Positions 31,012-41,624 of a stretch of 64,000 nt of DNA are shown one piece after another. The position numbers and the translations under genes were made by a program. This stretch comes from Coraliomargarita sp965656715 (GTDB lineage: Bacteria > Verrucomicrobiota > Verrucomicrobiia > Opitutales > Coraliomargaritaceae), in contig CBFHLR010000017.1 in NCBI GenBank assembly GCA_965656715.1, positions 1 to 64,000 of the forward strand. The letters are read 5' to 3'. Position 1 is the first letter of the stretch. Each line of letters starts with the position of its first letter. The notes under the pieces are model-generated. The model searched no databases. It saw only the letters and a list, made by a program, of their open reading frames with translations, and was not told the origin of the DNA.

Positions 31012-31114
31012 ATTATTAAATAAAAGACCGATTTATTAAGTCAGTGGAAATTCAAAAGTAATTGAGGCGGTGATACTTCGACTACGCGAACCGCTGTCAA
31101 ACTTGAAAGAAAAA

Positions 31115-32719
<1,605 letters not shown>

Positions 32720-32828
32720 AGTTCCATTCTGTAGGGCTCGTGCTTGCACGATGCCGCTCAGTTCATCATCACTGGGTGATTACTCCGCACCTCGGAACAC
32801 TTTCACTTTAACTCTCACTCATCACTTC

Positions 32829-33532
<704 letters not shown>

Positions 33533-33583
33533 AACAGGCATCTTGCCTGTTTCCCTCGCACTGAATACGCAGGCGGGACGCCT
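33533..33583. repeat. Two short hairpins after ubiE
   Basis: AACAGGCA-TCT-TGCCTGTT (33533-33551) and AGGCG-GGA-CGCCT (33571-33583) are perfect small stems between convergent genes. Neither has a T-run, so they may be intergenic repeat units rather than terminators. Confidence 0.5.
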
Positions 33584-33595
33584 ACGCTACTTAAA

Positions 33596-34144
33596 TTAAT
33601 ACCCCTGCTTTTGCAGCACTTCCTGTAACTGTGTCTGGAATTCCTGCACATCCTCTGGGCTTGGGCGATAGTCCGGATCATCGCCCGNNNNNNNNNNNNN
33701 NNNNNNNNNNNNNNNNNNNNNNNNNNNNNNNNNNNNNNNNNNNNNNNNNNNNNNNNNNNNNNNNNNNNNNNNNNNNNNNNNNNNNGGCACCAAACCAAGT
33801 TGGCCAGCGGCGCTAAGCTGCCAGCCGAGCGATTTGCCATCGCTGAAGCGCACGGTTCCAGCAACCAAGGCGCCCGGAGGCGTGACCGGATTCACTTCAA
33901 CGTGCACACCGCCCATCACTTCAGGCTCTTCAGCTGGCGCATCTGCAGCAGCCTCGGCCTCATCGGCTTCGGGCTCTTCAGGCTCCTCAAAGGTGATGTC
34001 CAAGTCATCGACCAAGAAGCGCACGTCCATATAAGTCAGCGAGAGATCAAACTCTTCGCGGAGTTGGTTTTGCACATCGGCAAGAGATTTGCCCTCTTTG
34101 ACCCATGCGGCAACCGCAGCTTTTTGAGAATCCGTTAAATCCAT
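33596..34144 (-). CDS. Hypothetical protein interrupted by an assembly gap
   Basis: The frame is open on both sides of 98 unresolved bases (33688-33785) and stays in phase, so the gene is probably intact at about 182 residues. The N-terminus (MDLTDSQKAAVAAWVKEGKSL) looks like a small helix-turn-helix-like repeat. It is followed by an acidic Glu/Ala/Pro linker and a beta-rich segment (TVRFSDGKSLGWQLSAAGQLGLV). The C-terminus (SPEDVQEFQTQLQEVLQ) is helical. The ATG at 34142-34144 is preferred over a TTG four codons upstream. No function is recognised. Confidence 0.65.
   Translation of the reverse strand: MDLTDSQKAAVAAWVKEGKSLADVQNQLREEFDLSLTYMDVRFLVDDLDITFEEPEEPEADEAEAAADAPAEEPEVMGGVHVEVNPVTPPGALVAGTVRFSDGKSLGWQLSAAGQLGLVXXXXXXXXXXXXXXXXXXXXXXXXXXXXXXXXXXGDDPDYRPSPEDVQEFQTQLQEVLQKQGY
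33688..33785. other. Assembly gap (98 N)
   Basis: This run of unresolved bases lies inside the hypothetical gene at 33596-34144. The flanking frame is preserved, so the stated gap length may be accurate. Confidence 0.99.
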
Positions 34145-34301
34145 GATGCTTTTCAAAAATTAAATATTTGCCAGACGCTGAGGATGTCTACCAAACCGTC
34201 AACTCTTTCTGCTATGACATTCGCTTGACTGAGCTACTGCACCCAGCAACTTCCCAACCACGCCATTTGGCATCCACCCGCTCCCACTTTCAACTTTACA
34301 T

Positions 34302-34325
34302 ATCAAGATATCATCATATCTTGAT
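34302..34325. promoter_or_regulatory. Perfect 10-bp palindrome in front of metF (operator candidate)
   Basis: ATCAAGATAT (34302-34311) and ATATCTTGAT (34316-34325) are exact inverted repeats around CATC, ending six bases before the metF ATG. The half-site ATCAAG resembles known motifs of ArsR-type S-adenosylhomocysteine regulators (SahR) found before methionine-cycle genes. The position would also block the ribosome site if it formed an mRNA hairpin. Confidence 0.55.
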
Positions 34326-34331
34326 TCGTTT

Positions 34332-35222
34332 ATGCCAGAACTTTCCCTCCAGCAACGACTCGAATCGAACGATCCGCTTTTCTCGGTCGAGTTTTTTCCG
34401 CCCAAGTCCGACGATGCCGCACAGCCACTGCTCCGCACCGCCGAGCGCCTGCAGGACTACGCACCCGATTTCGCCTCGATCACTTACGGAGCGGGAGGCA
34501 GCACTCGCAGCCGCACACTGAAATACGCCCGTGCACTGCACGAAGACTACGGCTATGCAGTCATGCCCCACCTCACCTGTGTGGGCCACTCCCGCGACGA
34601 GCTGGTGCAGATCATTAACGAGATCAAAGACGCTGGCCTCCCACAAATCATGGCCCTGCGTGGTGATCCACCGAGGGGCGAAACCGATTTCAAGCCACAC
34701 CCGGACGGCCTCAGCTACGCCAACGAGCTAGTGCGCCTCATACGTGAAGTCTATCCAGAGTGCGCCATCGGTGTCGCCGGCTATCCGGAGAAGCACCCCG
34801 AAGCGTCCTCGCCTGAACTCGACCTGCTGAATCTCAAGCGCAAGGTCGACGCAGGCGCGACCTTCGTCACCACGCAGCTGTTCTTCGACAATCAGGTCTA
34901 TTTCGACTTCGTGGCCGACTGCGAACGTGCCGGCATCAAAGTGCCCGTCATTCCCGGCCTACTCTCCGTCACTTCCTATGATCAGGCCAAGCGCTTCTGC
35001 CAAATGTGTGAAGCCAGCCTGCCCGAGGAACTCGAGCAGCAACTGATCGCCGCGGGCGACGACAAAGCGGCCGTCGAACAAATCGGTATCGAATGGGCCA
35101 CCCAGCAAGCTCGGGAGCTGCTTGAAAAAGGCGCGCCCGGCATCCACCTTTACATTCTAAACCGTGCGGCCCCAACCATCGCCCTGATGGATCAACTCAA
35201 AGCCGTCGGATTTTATAAGTAG
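34332..35222 (+). CDS. metF: Methylenetetrahydrofolate reductase
   Basis: The 296-residue FAD-dependent TIM-barrel enzyme makes 5-methyltetrahydrofolate for methionine synthesis. FSVEFFPPK (catalytic Glu), SITYGAGGSTRSRT, LTCVGHSRDEL, ALRGDPPRG and VTTQLFFDNQVYFDF are all intact. Length is normal. No Shine-Dalgarno is visible; a perfect palindrome ends six bases before the ATG. The DUF971 gene follows after 45 bases on the same strand. Confidence 0.97.
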   Translation: MPELSLQQRLESNDPLFSVEFFPPKSDDAAQPLLRTAERLQDYAPDFASITYGAGGSTRSRTLKYARALHEDYGYAVMPHLTCVGHSRDELVQIINEIKDAGLPQIMALRGDPPRGETDFKPHPDGLSYANELVRLIREVYPECAIGVAGYPEKHPEASSPELDLLNLKRKVDAGATFVTTQLFFDNQVYFDFVADCERAGIKVPVIPGLLSVTSYDQAKRFCQMCEASLPEELEQQLIAAGDDKAAVEQIGIEWATQQARELLEKGAPGIHLYILNRAAPTIALMDQLKAVGFYK

Positions 35223-35267
35223 AAACCTTCTGACTTTGCCACTTTCACACCTTCTTACTCTTTTGAG

Positions 35268-35573
35268 GTGAAACCGAAAAATATCCAACTCATCGGCACC
35301 GAGCTCTGCATCCTTTGGGATGACGGAACCGAAAGCTACTTCGAGTCCGAGTTCTTGCGTAAGCATTCGCCGAGCGCGCAGAACATTGGAGAGAAAGACA
35401 TCTTCGGTAACCAATACGGCGGCAATGGCCCCAAAGAGTTCCCCGGCGTCACCATCAAAAGTTGGGATATCGTCGGCAACTACGCCCTGCGTCCAACCTT
35501 CAGCGACGGCCACAACAGCGGCCTCTACAGCTGGGACTATCTCAAGAACCTCGTCATCAAGCTCGACGGCTAG
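35268..35573 (+). CDS. DUF971-family protein
   Basis: This 101-residue protein corresponds to the DUF971 / gamma-butyrobetaine hydroxylase N-terminal-like domain: LCILWDDGTESYFESEFLRKHSP and the C-terminal IVGNYALRPTFSDGHNSGLYSWDYL block. The domain is small and often metal-binding, and its role as a stand-alone protein is unclear; it is frequently found near Fe-S or quinone genes. It starts at GTG with GAGG overlapping the start, so the true start may differ slightly. Confidence 0.8.
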   Translation: MKPKNIQLIGTELCILWDDGTESYFESEFLRKHSPSAQNIGEKDIFGNQYGGNGPKEFPGVTIKSWDIVGNYALRPTFSDGHNSGLYSWDYLKNLVIKLDG

Positions 35574-35667
35574 CGAGTATCTTAATCCTACTCCTAATCA
35601 TAATCCTAATCTCTTACCTGATTAGCCCTCCCTAAACTACAATAAAGGGACTAACAGCAGATTTCTA

Positions 35668-35869
35668 TACAACCGCTGCGCTAGAGGGCCCTACGGGCGA
35701 GTATTGGGGAGCGATGTAGTATGATGGCATAGACCTCATGAAACCTGTGATCGATCGACAGTGCCAACGATGCTGACATTCAATTCAGTGAAACTGAAAG
35801 GTGGTATACTCAGGCTCTCCGTATCCAAAGAGATCTCCCCCAACCCTCCCCTCTAGCGCAGCGGTTGTA
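35668..35869. mobile_element. MITE-like element with 19-21 bp inverted ends
   Basis: The left end TACAACCGCTGCGCTAGAGGG is mirrored exactly by the right end 35849-35869. The 160-base interior has no ORF and contains a second inverted pair (TTGGGGAG near 35706, CTCCCCCAA near 35836). If the ends are read as CAACCGC, both flanks are TA, as for IS630/Tc1-type target duplications. It fills most of the 322-base gap before the SNF2 gene. The bases before it hold a short CCTAATC-type repeat (35584-35612). Confidence 0.65.
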
Positions 35870-35895
35870 AAAACGACTTCACGCTCTAGAGTCCA

Positions 35896-38800
35896 CTACC
35901 CATTCAAAAGGAAGTCAAAGTCTGCGCGATTCAAGCCAGCCGACGCCGTCTTTTCACCCGGCTGCTCCACGAGTTGACGAAACAGCTCCGCCTTGCGCGC
36001 CTTCAAGTCTAGCATACGTGCCTCAATACTGTGCTGCATAATGAGGCGCTGCACAAAGACCGAGCGTGTTTGCCCAATACGGTGCGCACGGTCACTTGCT
36101 TGATTCTCAACCGCTGGATTCCACCATGGATCCAAATGGAAGACATAATTCGCTTGGGTCAGATTCAAGCCCACACCACCCGTCTTCAGACTGATGAAGA
36201 AAAATGACGGGCCCTCTCCCGACTGAAACGCGCGCACTAGATCCTTTCGAGCCGCAACCGGCGTTCGACCATCCATACGCAGATAGCGAATGCCACGCGC
36301 TTGCGCGACCTGTTCCATTTGATCCAGACCGCCAATAAACTGGCTAAACACCAAGGCCGCATGGCCCTCCGCTTCGAGTTCCTCGAGCTTGTCCGCCATG
36401 TATTCAAACTTTGGCGCAGGCTCCGACATTTGCTTACCGAGTAGCTCTGGACTCACACACACCTGACGCAAACGCAAGATTGCCGCCAAGGCAACGATGC
36501 CTGCCTGCTGCTCCGGGCGATCGGCATAGGCTTCGGCCACTTCCTCTTTCACCTCCGCAACGGTTCGCGTATAAATCTCCTTCTGAATCGTCGACATCTC
36601 GAGAAACAACTCGTGCTCCTCCTTCTTCGGCAGCTCGGTTAAGATCGCCTGTTTCGTGCGTCGCAGAATAAATGGCCGCGCGCGCCCGAGGATTCGGCTC
36701 GGTGTTAAACGAAATGACTCCCGAAACATTTGCAGCGTGCCAAAAATACCCGGCACCGAGGCCGACAGCACCGAATAAAACTCCGAAGCATTATTCTCTA
36801 CCGGAGTGCCAGTCAGGCAAAGCGTGAAACGGCGCTTCAATTTATTCGCCGCCTTCGTGCGCGCAGCAGTCACGCTTTTTAAATTATGTGCCTCATCAAA
36901 CACCACGATCTCGAATTCATAGCCCGCTAAGACATCCTGGTCCAAGCGCACACGATCATAAGTCGTCAGCACCACCTGTGTCTCTGCGTTCAGCTTCGCC
37001 CAGTCCGCCTTCCTCAAACAATCCTCCACCTTGATGCTCGGAGCAAAGCGGGCAAACTCATCCTGCCAGTTAAACACCAAGCTTGGCGGTAACACGATCA
37101 ACACCGGAGCATGCTCAGACTCAGCCAGACCGAGTTCCAAACGCTTGGCAATAAAGCCGATCGCCTGCACGGTTTTACCCAGCCCCATATCGTCGGCCAA
37201 ACAAGCACCGAAGCGATGGCGATAGAGAAAATCAATCCAAGCGCAGCCTTCCAATTGATACGGACGGAGCGATGCATTCAAACTTACAGGCGGCTCAAAC
37301 TCACCCAGTGAATCGAAGGTCGATAAGCTTTGGAACAAGTCTTCTGCCTCCTGCGGCAAACGCAAATTGACCCCATGCTTACGCAGCAACATCCAGTCCA
37401 ACATCTCCAAGCGCGAGACCTGCAACTCCACTGCTCCCCCCTTGCGCGAACGATCCGACGGTTTGGACTTTTCACGCAGCATTGAAGCCAGCACTTGCAA
37501 GCCTTCCTCACTGCCCTCGCCAACTTCAGGTAAAATCAAACTCCCGTCCTTGCCCTTCAGCATCAATTGCCCGCGAACCAACTGCTGCCATTCATCCGCC
37601 TGAATCGACTGGCCATCGCAACGGATCGAAGGGTGCAAGGCAAACCAGTCAATATCCGATCCCGAGGCCCGCGTATCCACCGAAATACTCAACGGCTTGG
37701 TATGAATCGGCTTCTCATCAAAGCGCACCTCCACACCCAGCACGCGCGCTGCCGACACCACCGCTTGCACCTGATCCATCCCTGAGGTGCCGCGCACAAT
37801 TGGGATCTTCCCCTTCTCGAAAGCCAGCAAATCTTTGCGGCTGGTCAAATCCGCCATGCTAAACAGCAGCATCGCAACACGCCGCACATCCAATGGATGC
37901 GCACACCAGCGCTCCTCGACCTCATTCCAAGCCAATCCACAACGCTCATCCGGAAGGCCCTCAAGGAAACCAAGCAAATTCGCCAACATCCCATGCACCA
38001 CACCACGGAAATCATTCCCCGCCAGCTCCGGAAAGTCCTCACGGTAATCGGATAAGTCTAAGTCCTCCCGACGCACACCATCCGCGAGTAGGCAGCGAAT
38101 CAAATCCAACAAAGCCCGCACCCGCCGCTTAGCCGAAAACAAACCAGCCGCATAGGCATGAATGATCGGCGCAAGACAACGCTGCATCAGATCGGTCAAC
38201 TGCAACTGAAAGCCTTCCAGTTCAACCGCCCCTGAAAACTCCAGCACTTCCGGCTCGCTCGCCGCATTCTTCCAAATGCCTAGATTGATGCAGAAGCGCA
38301 TCGCCTCCGGGTGCACCCGATGTGCCTCCACCACCTTGCCCTCAACCCGGAGCTCCGGACTGTCCTGCGCCACAGGAATGGCATAGCCCGTGGCATTGAA
38401 GTCCTCGAAACTCTCACGCTGCAGCACCGGCCCCAGCTCACCGACCGGACTCTCGCCCATCCACACCGCCCGACAGACTTCGCCACTCTCCAGCAGCACA
38501 AAATCACTCCGCTCGATCAGCGCATACGGAGCCAACTCTTGTCCCTCCGCAGCATAGATGCACACACGGCGCAGCACCGCATCGCGCACCGCCTCATAAC
38601 GGATTCGGCAATCGACCTGCGCCTCACTCAAAGTCAACGGCAGCGACTGCCCGTGCACCTTCACCTTCAAGATCACACCTTGTTCCCCTGCCTTCCGAAC
38701 AAACGACTTTAGCGCCACATCCGGATTCCCCATCATGAAATCCCGTGCGCCATAAATCCCAAAGTCGTTCGACAGCGTAATCCCGACCGAACGCAAAAAC

Positions 38801-39327
38801 TGATGCGGCACCGGCCCCTTAATTTCAAAACGTAAGTTCCCATAGGAATTCACCTCACTCAGCAGCAAGGTCGTCTCCGGTCGAGCCACTGGCTCACGTG
38901 GCGTATCTCGCTCAAGCACCTCACCCTCCGCATAGCCCAGCCCAGCGCGCAGTTCCTGCACATAATCCTCCGGCATCTGAAAACCACCGACCGATTTCTG
39001 CTGAGTCGCAAGAAACACCGCAGCCGTGGCCGCAATCACATGCTTACAGCCATCATCGTAAGTTCCCCAAGCCGGACAATCGCACTCGTGCTCCAAGCGC
39101 CCGTCACGCACACTCAGCGTCACTTCATATGGAGTGCGCTGACTACCACTCACACTTGCCGTGATACGCTTCGTGCGTGGATCCCACTCAAGGGACTCCA
39201 CCGCAAACTGACGAAAATACGCCAAACCACGCTCCACACTTTTGCGCCCACCGATAAAATAGAGTTCGCCCAAGTCCAGCTGTTCAAAGCCTTCCAAGCC
39301 CTCCAATTTACCCTTCGCATCTGACAT
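35896..39327 (-). CDS. SWIM zinc-finger SNF2-family helicase
   Basis: This 1143-residue protein has an N-terminal SWIM zinc finger (HECDCPAWGTYDDGCKHV, near residues 78-97), a long middle region of unknown fold, and a C-terminal SNF2 ATPase. Motifs are DDMGLGKT (about 712), DEAHNLKS (about 811), LTGTPVENN, and the second lobe ending DRAHRIGQTR. Such HepA-like bacterial proteins remodel protein-DNA or RNA polymerase complexes. Length matches other SWIM-SNF2 proteins. It appears monocistronic. The downstream sequence holds a MITE-like element rather than a clear terminator. Confidence 0.93.
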   Translation of the reverse strand: MSDAKGKLEGLEGFEQLDLGELYFIGGRKSVERGLAYFRQFAVESLEWDPRTKRITASVSGSQRTPYEVTLSVRDGRLEHECDCPAWGTYDDGCKHVIAATAAVFLATQQKSVGGFQMPEDYVQELRAGLGYAEGEVLERDTPREPVARPETTLLLSEVNSYGNLRFEIKGPVPHQFLRSVGITLSNDFGIYGARDFMMGNPDVALKSFVRKAGEQGVILKVKVHGQSLPLTLSEAQVDCRIRYEAVRDAVLRRVCIYAAEGQELAPYALIERSDFVLLESGEVCRAVWMGESPVGELGPVLQRESFEDFNATGYAIPVAQDSPELRVEGKVVEAHRVHPEAMRFCINLGIWKNAASEPEVLEFSGAVELEGFQLQLTDLMQRCLAPIIHAYAAGLFSAKRRVRALLDLIRCLLADGVRREDLDLSDYREDFPELAGNDFRGVVHGMLANLLGFLEGLPDERCGLAWNEVEERWCAHPLDVRRVAMLLFSMADLTSRKDLLAFEKGKIPIVRGTSGMDQVQAVVSAARVLGVEVRFDEKPIHTKPLSISVDTRASGSDIDWFALHPSIRCDGQSIQADEWQQLVRGQLMLKGKDGSLILPEVGEGSEEGLQVLASMLREKSKPSDRSRKGGAVELQVSRLEMLDWMLLRKHGVNLRLPQEAEDLFQSLSTFDSLGEFEPPVSLNASLRPYQLEGCAWIDFLYRHRFGACLADDMGLGKTVQAIGFIAKRLELGLAESEHAPVLIVLPPSLVFNWQDEFARFAPSIKVEDCLRKADWAKLNAETQVVLTTYDRVRLDQDVLAGYEFEIVVFDEAHNLKSVTAARTKAANKLKRRFTLCLTGTPVENNASEFYSVLSASVPGIFGTLQMFRESFRLTPSRILGRARPFILRRTKQAILTELPKKEEHELFLEMSTIQKEIYTRTVAEVKEEVAEAYADRPEQQAGIVALAAILRLRQVCVSPELLGKQMSEPAPKFEYMADKLEELEAEGHAALVFSQFIGGLDQMEQVAQARGIRYLRMDGRTPVAARKDLVRAFQSGEGPSFFFISLKTGGVGLNLTQANYVFHLDPWWNPAVENQASDRAHRIGQTRSVFVQRLIMQHSIEARMLDLKARKAELFRQLVEQPGEKTASAGLNRADFDFLLNG

Positions 39328-39517
39328 AGCGAGACAGCAAGAAATCCACGCCCAACAAGGTCAAGCAAGCAGCCTATAAATCCACACACGAACAGCTTCA
39401 AACGGTGTCATTCAACGAGACCACACTATTTCGGGTTACAAAAACGGGTTACAAACCCATGTGTATTGCAGAAAATACAATTGCTAGTCGGCAGAAAATA
39501 CCTTCTTTCCTAGCTCT

Positions 39518-39548
39518 TTCGCAATGTGGGCGTAGCTCAGTTGGATAG
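39518..39548 (+). pseudogene. Truncated 5' copy of tRNA-Arg
   Basis: These 31 bases are identical to 39661-39691, covering the eight bases before the tRNA and its first 23 nucleotides (to the D-loop). The copy then breaks into unrelated GC-rich sequence with an AGGAGCA/TGCTCCT inverted pair (39556-39618). It cannot make a functional tRNA. Confidence 0.8.
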
Positions 39549-39666
39549 TTTCGAGGAGCACAGCGACGACAACCCCGAGCCGCGAAGCGGAGTCGGAAAC
39601 ATCGGTCCGATGCTCCTAGAATGTCTTGCCAGCTCAGCATTCCACCACATGTTATCAATTTTCGCA

Positions 39667-39742
<76 letters not shown>

Positions 39743-39920
39743 CGTTGCATCGGCAGCGGGATTTTGTGGTATCGCTGCCCAAGGGGCACCCGCTCAACCA
39801 TCCTTCGTAAACTCAGGACAAGCCTTAAGCTTGCCATCTTCGCGCCGTAGCGCTTCGTCACCTGCGGTGGTCCGGTTCGCTCCGCGCCCGGTCATGTCGG
39901 CCTAAAGGCCTCGGAACAAA

Positions 39921-39944
39921 TCCTAGCGCCCATGCGTTGCATCG
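39921..39944 (+). repeat. Duplicated 3' end of tRNA-Arg
   Basis: AATCCTAGCGCCCATGCG and the following TTGCATCG repeat the tRNA 3' end and its flank (39727-39752) with one mismatch. The 168 bases between the two copies hold no gene. Confidence 0.75.
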
Positions 39945-39961
39945 CTTTCACTTCCTGAAAC

Positions 39962-39996
39962 AAAAAAGGACCCTGCCATCGCAGGATCCTTAAAAA
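39962..39996 (-). terminator. Terminator of yebC
   Basis: AAGGACCCTGC (39966-39976) pairs with GCAGGATCCTT (39981-39991), one mismatch, with T-runs on both sides (bidirectional). It lies 26 bases after the yebC stop. Confidence 0.9.
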
Positions 39997-40016
39997 AGAA
40001 CTGACTCGGGAACGGA

Positions 40017-40769
40017 TTACTCTTCGTCGTCGCCGAAAACACCTTCGGCCAAGTCCATGTTATGGTGGACCGCCTTCACGTCTTCGAGATCATCCAGCTT
40101 CTCAACCAGGTGCAGCACCTTACGCGCGGTCTCTTTGTCGTTCACTGGCACTTCGATATTCGGCAGATACGCGAGCTCGGAGGATTCGGTTTCGATGCCC
40201 TTCTCTTCCAAAGCCTGTGCGACATTATCGTATTCAGACATCGGGCAGAGCACTTCAAAGTGAGTCTGCTCGGTAATAATGTCCTCCGCACCTGCTTCGA
40301 GCGCGACATCCATCAAAGTTTCTTCATCGGTCTTGGAGGCATCGATAATAAACTGTCCCTTGCGATCGAACTGGAATGCAACTGCACCCACACCAGCAAG
40401 GTTGCCACCGTTCTTGCCCATCGTGCTACGCACTTCGGAAGCAGAGCGATTCTTGTTGTCGGTTGTAATTTCAACAATGATGCCAACACCGGCTGCGCCG
40501 TAACCTTCGTAAAGAGCTTCCTCATAGATCACACCTGGAAGTTCACCGGTGCCCTTTTTGATCGCACGATCAATGTTGTCGGCAGGCATGTTGCTCGACT
40601 TCGCCTTTGCGATCACGGTGCGCAGACGTGGGTTGAAGCCCGGGTCGCCGCCGCCATCACGCGCAGCCAGTGTGATTTCCTTACTGATAACACTGAAAAT
40701 CTTACCGCGCTTAGCATCTGCTGCACCCTTCGCGCGCTTAATTGTAGCCCATTTACTATGTCCTGACAT
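40017..40769 (-). CDS. yebC: YebC/PmpR-family protein
   Basis: The 250-residue protein starts MSGHSKWATIKRAKGAADAKRGK, the typical YebC opening, with DNIDRAIKKGTGE and GYGAAGVGIIVEITTDNKNR blocks. YebC proteins act as transcriptional regulators or, as shown for several members, help ribosomes at difficult sequences. Length is standard. It lies last before the accessory island; repeats CTTATGTGAAATTTT start about 30 bases upstream of its start codon. Confidence 0.95.
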   Translation of the reverse strand: MSGHSKWATIKRAKGAADAKRGKIFSVISKEITLAARDGGGDPGFNPRLRTVIAKAKSSNMPADNIDRAIKKGTGELPGVIYEEALYEGYGAAGVGIIVEITTDNKNRSASEVRSTMGKNGGNLAGVGAVAFQFDRKGQFIIDASKTDEETLMDVALEAGAEDIITEQTHFEVLCPMSEYDNVAQALEEKGIETESSELAYLPNIEVPVNDKETARKVLHLVEKLDDLEDVKAVHHNMDLAEGVFGDDEE

Positions 40770-40804
40770 GTTTCTGTAGAGTCCTGTAGAATTAAGTTGT
40801 ATTT

Positions 40805-40901
40805 TTTCACATAAGCGTGGGGAAATTCCACGCTTATGTGAAATTTTCGCGACTCCACACTTATGTGAAATTTTTATTTTCTATGCTTATGTGAAATTTT
40901 T
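40805..40901. repeat. CTTATGTGAAATTTT repeat cluster with perfect palindrome
   Basis: TTTCACATAAGCGTGG (40805-40820) and its exact reverse complement (40828-40843) form a 16-bp palindrome with loop GGAAATT. Two further direct copies follow (40855-40875, 40882-40901), giving four units, one inverted. No gene is present. The position suggests a mobile-element end or a recombinase/regulator binding array. Confidence 0.65.
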
Positions 40902-41565
40902 ACAAGTGTGCAAGGGATGTCATCTTTAGATCAGACATCAAGTATGGATTCTACATGCCTCCAGTCGAATGACCGGGAACCCGCAGGCTCTCCTAGAAGA
41001 AATATGCTGCAAGCAACACATAAAGATAAGGAACGCTAATATTAAATCGCCTAGTCTATTCTCACTGACTGCGGCCGAGCCCCGACAGTCAGTCTTCCAA
41101 CATCTCACAATTTTACAACTACAGTCCAAAATAACTTAGGCACGTCCCACCGAAGCTGTCTACATAGAGATACGATCACAAGCGCACTGATTGCTAAATC
41201 CATCGAGTTTACCCTCAAATTTCAGGAGACCTACATAGATCATGTTTCACGCAATTTGTGCCACGTCCGTTCCATTTATATGGCAACAAATATGAAAAAT
41301 TTCGCCCCGACATTTCGCCAGATTCATCACGAAGAACACATGATGGCGAACCGGACCGCGCAAGGTCCACACTTCAAGAGTTAAGAAGTCAGCTACGGAC
41401 ATTACATCCATATGCGAGTGACCAAGGGGTTTCCAATTGGATTGCCTGCCACGATCCGGCTATGGGACGATGCCTCTGGCACAGTTTGGGTAACTCAATC
41501 ATCCTGTTAATATAAAACAACAGTCAGTGAAGAAATAGACGATACACCTACTAACACCGATCAAC
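40902..41565. other. Non-coding stretch before the IS21 element
   Basis: About 660 bases hold no supportable gene. Short ORFs here (for example 41258-41515) lack family resemblance, ribosome sites or coding-like composition. It may be decayed mobile DNA at the island boundary. Confidence 0.6.
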
Positions 41566-41624
41566 TGTCATTTTGCGGGTAAAATGCACCAGTAATTTGC
41601 GGGTTAAAGTGCACCATTTTGTGG

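Noticed and set aside
30656..31114. T-box or leader attenuator for hisS
   Set aside because: The space before hisS is 29 bases, with no specifier hairpin or T-box sequence.
39556..39618. Second tRNA or small RNA gene at the truncated tRNA copy
   Set aside because: After 23 nucleotides the sequence leaves the tRNA, and the hairpin does not form a cloverleaf.
41258..41515. Small ORF before the IS21 element
   Set aside because: It has no recognisable family, no ribosome binding site and unusual composition; probably not a gene.
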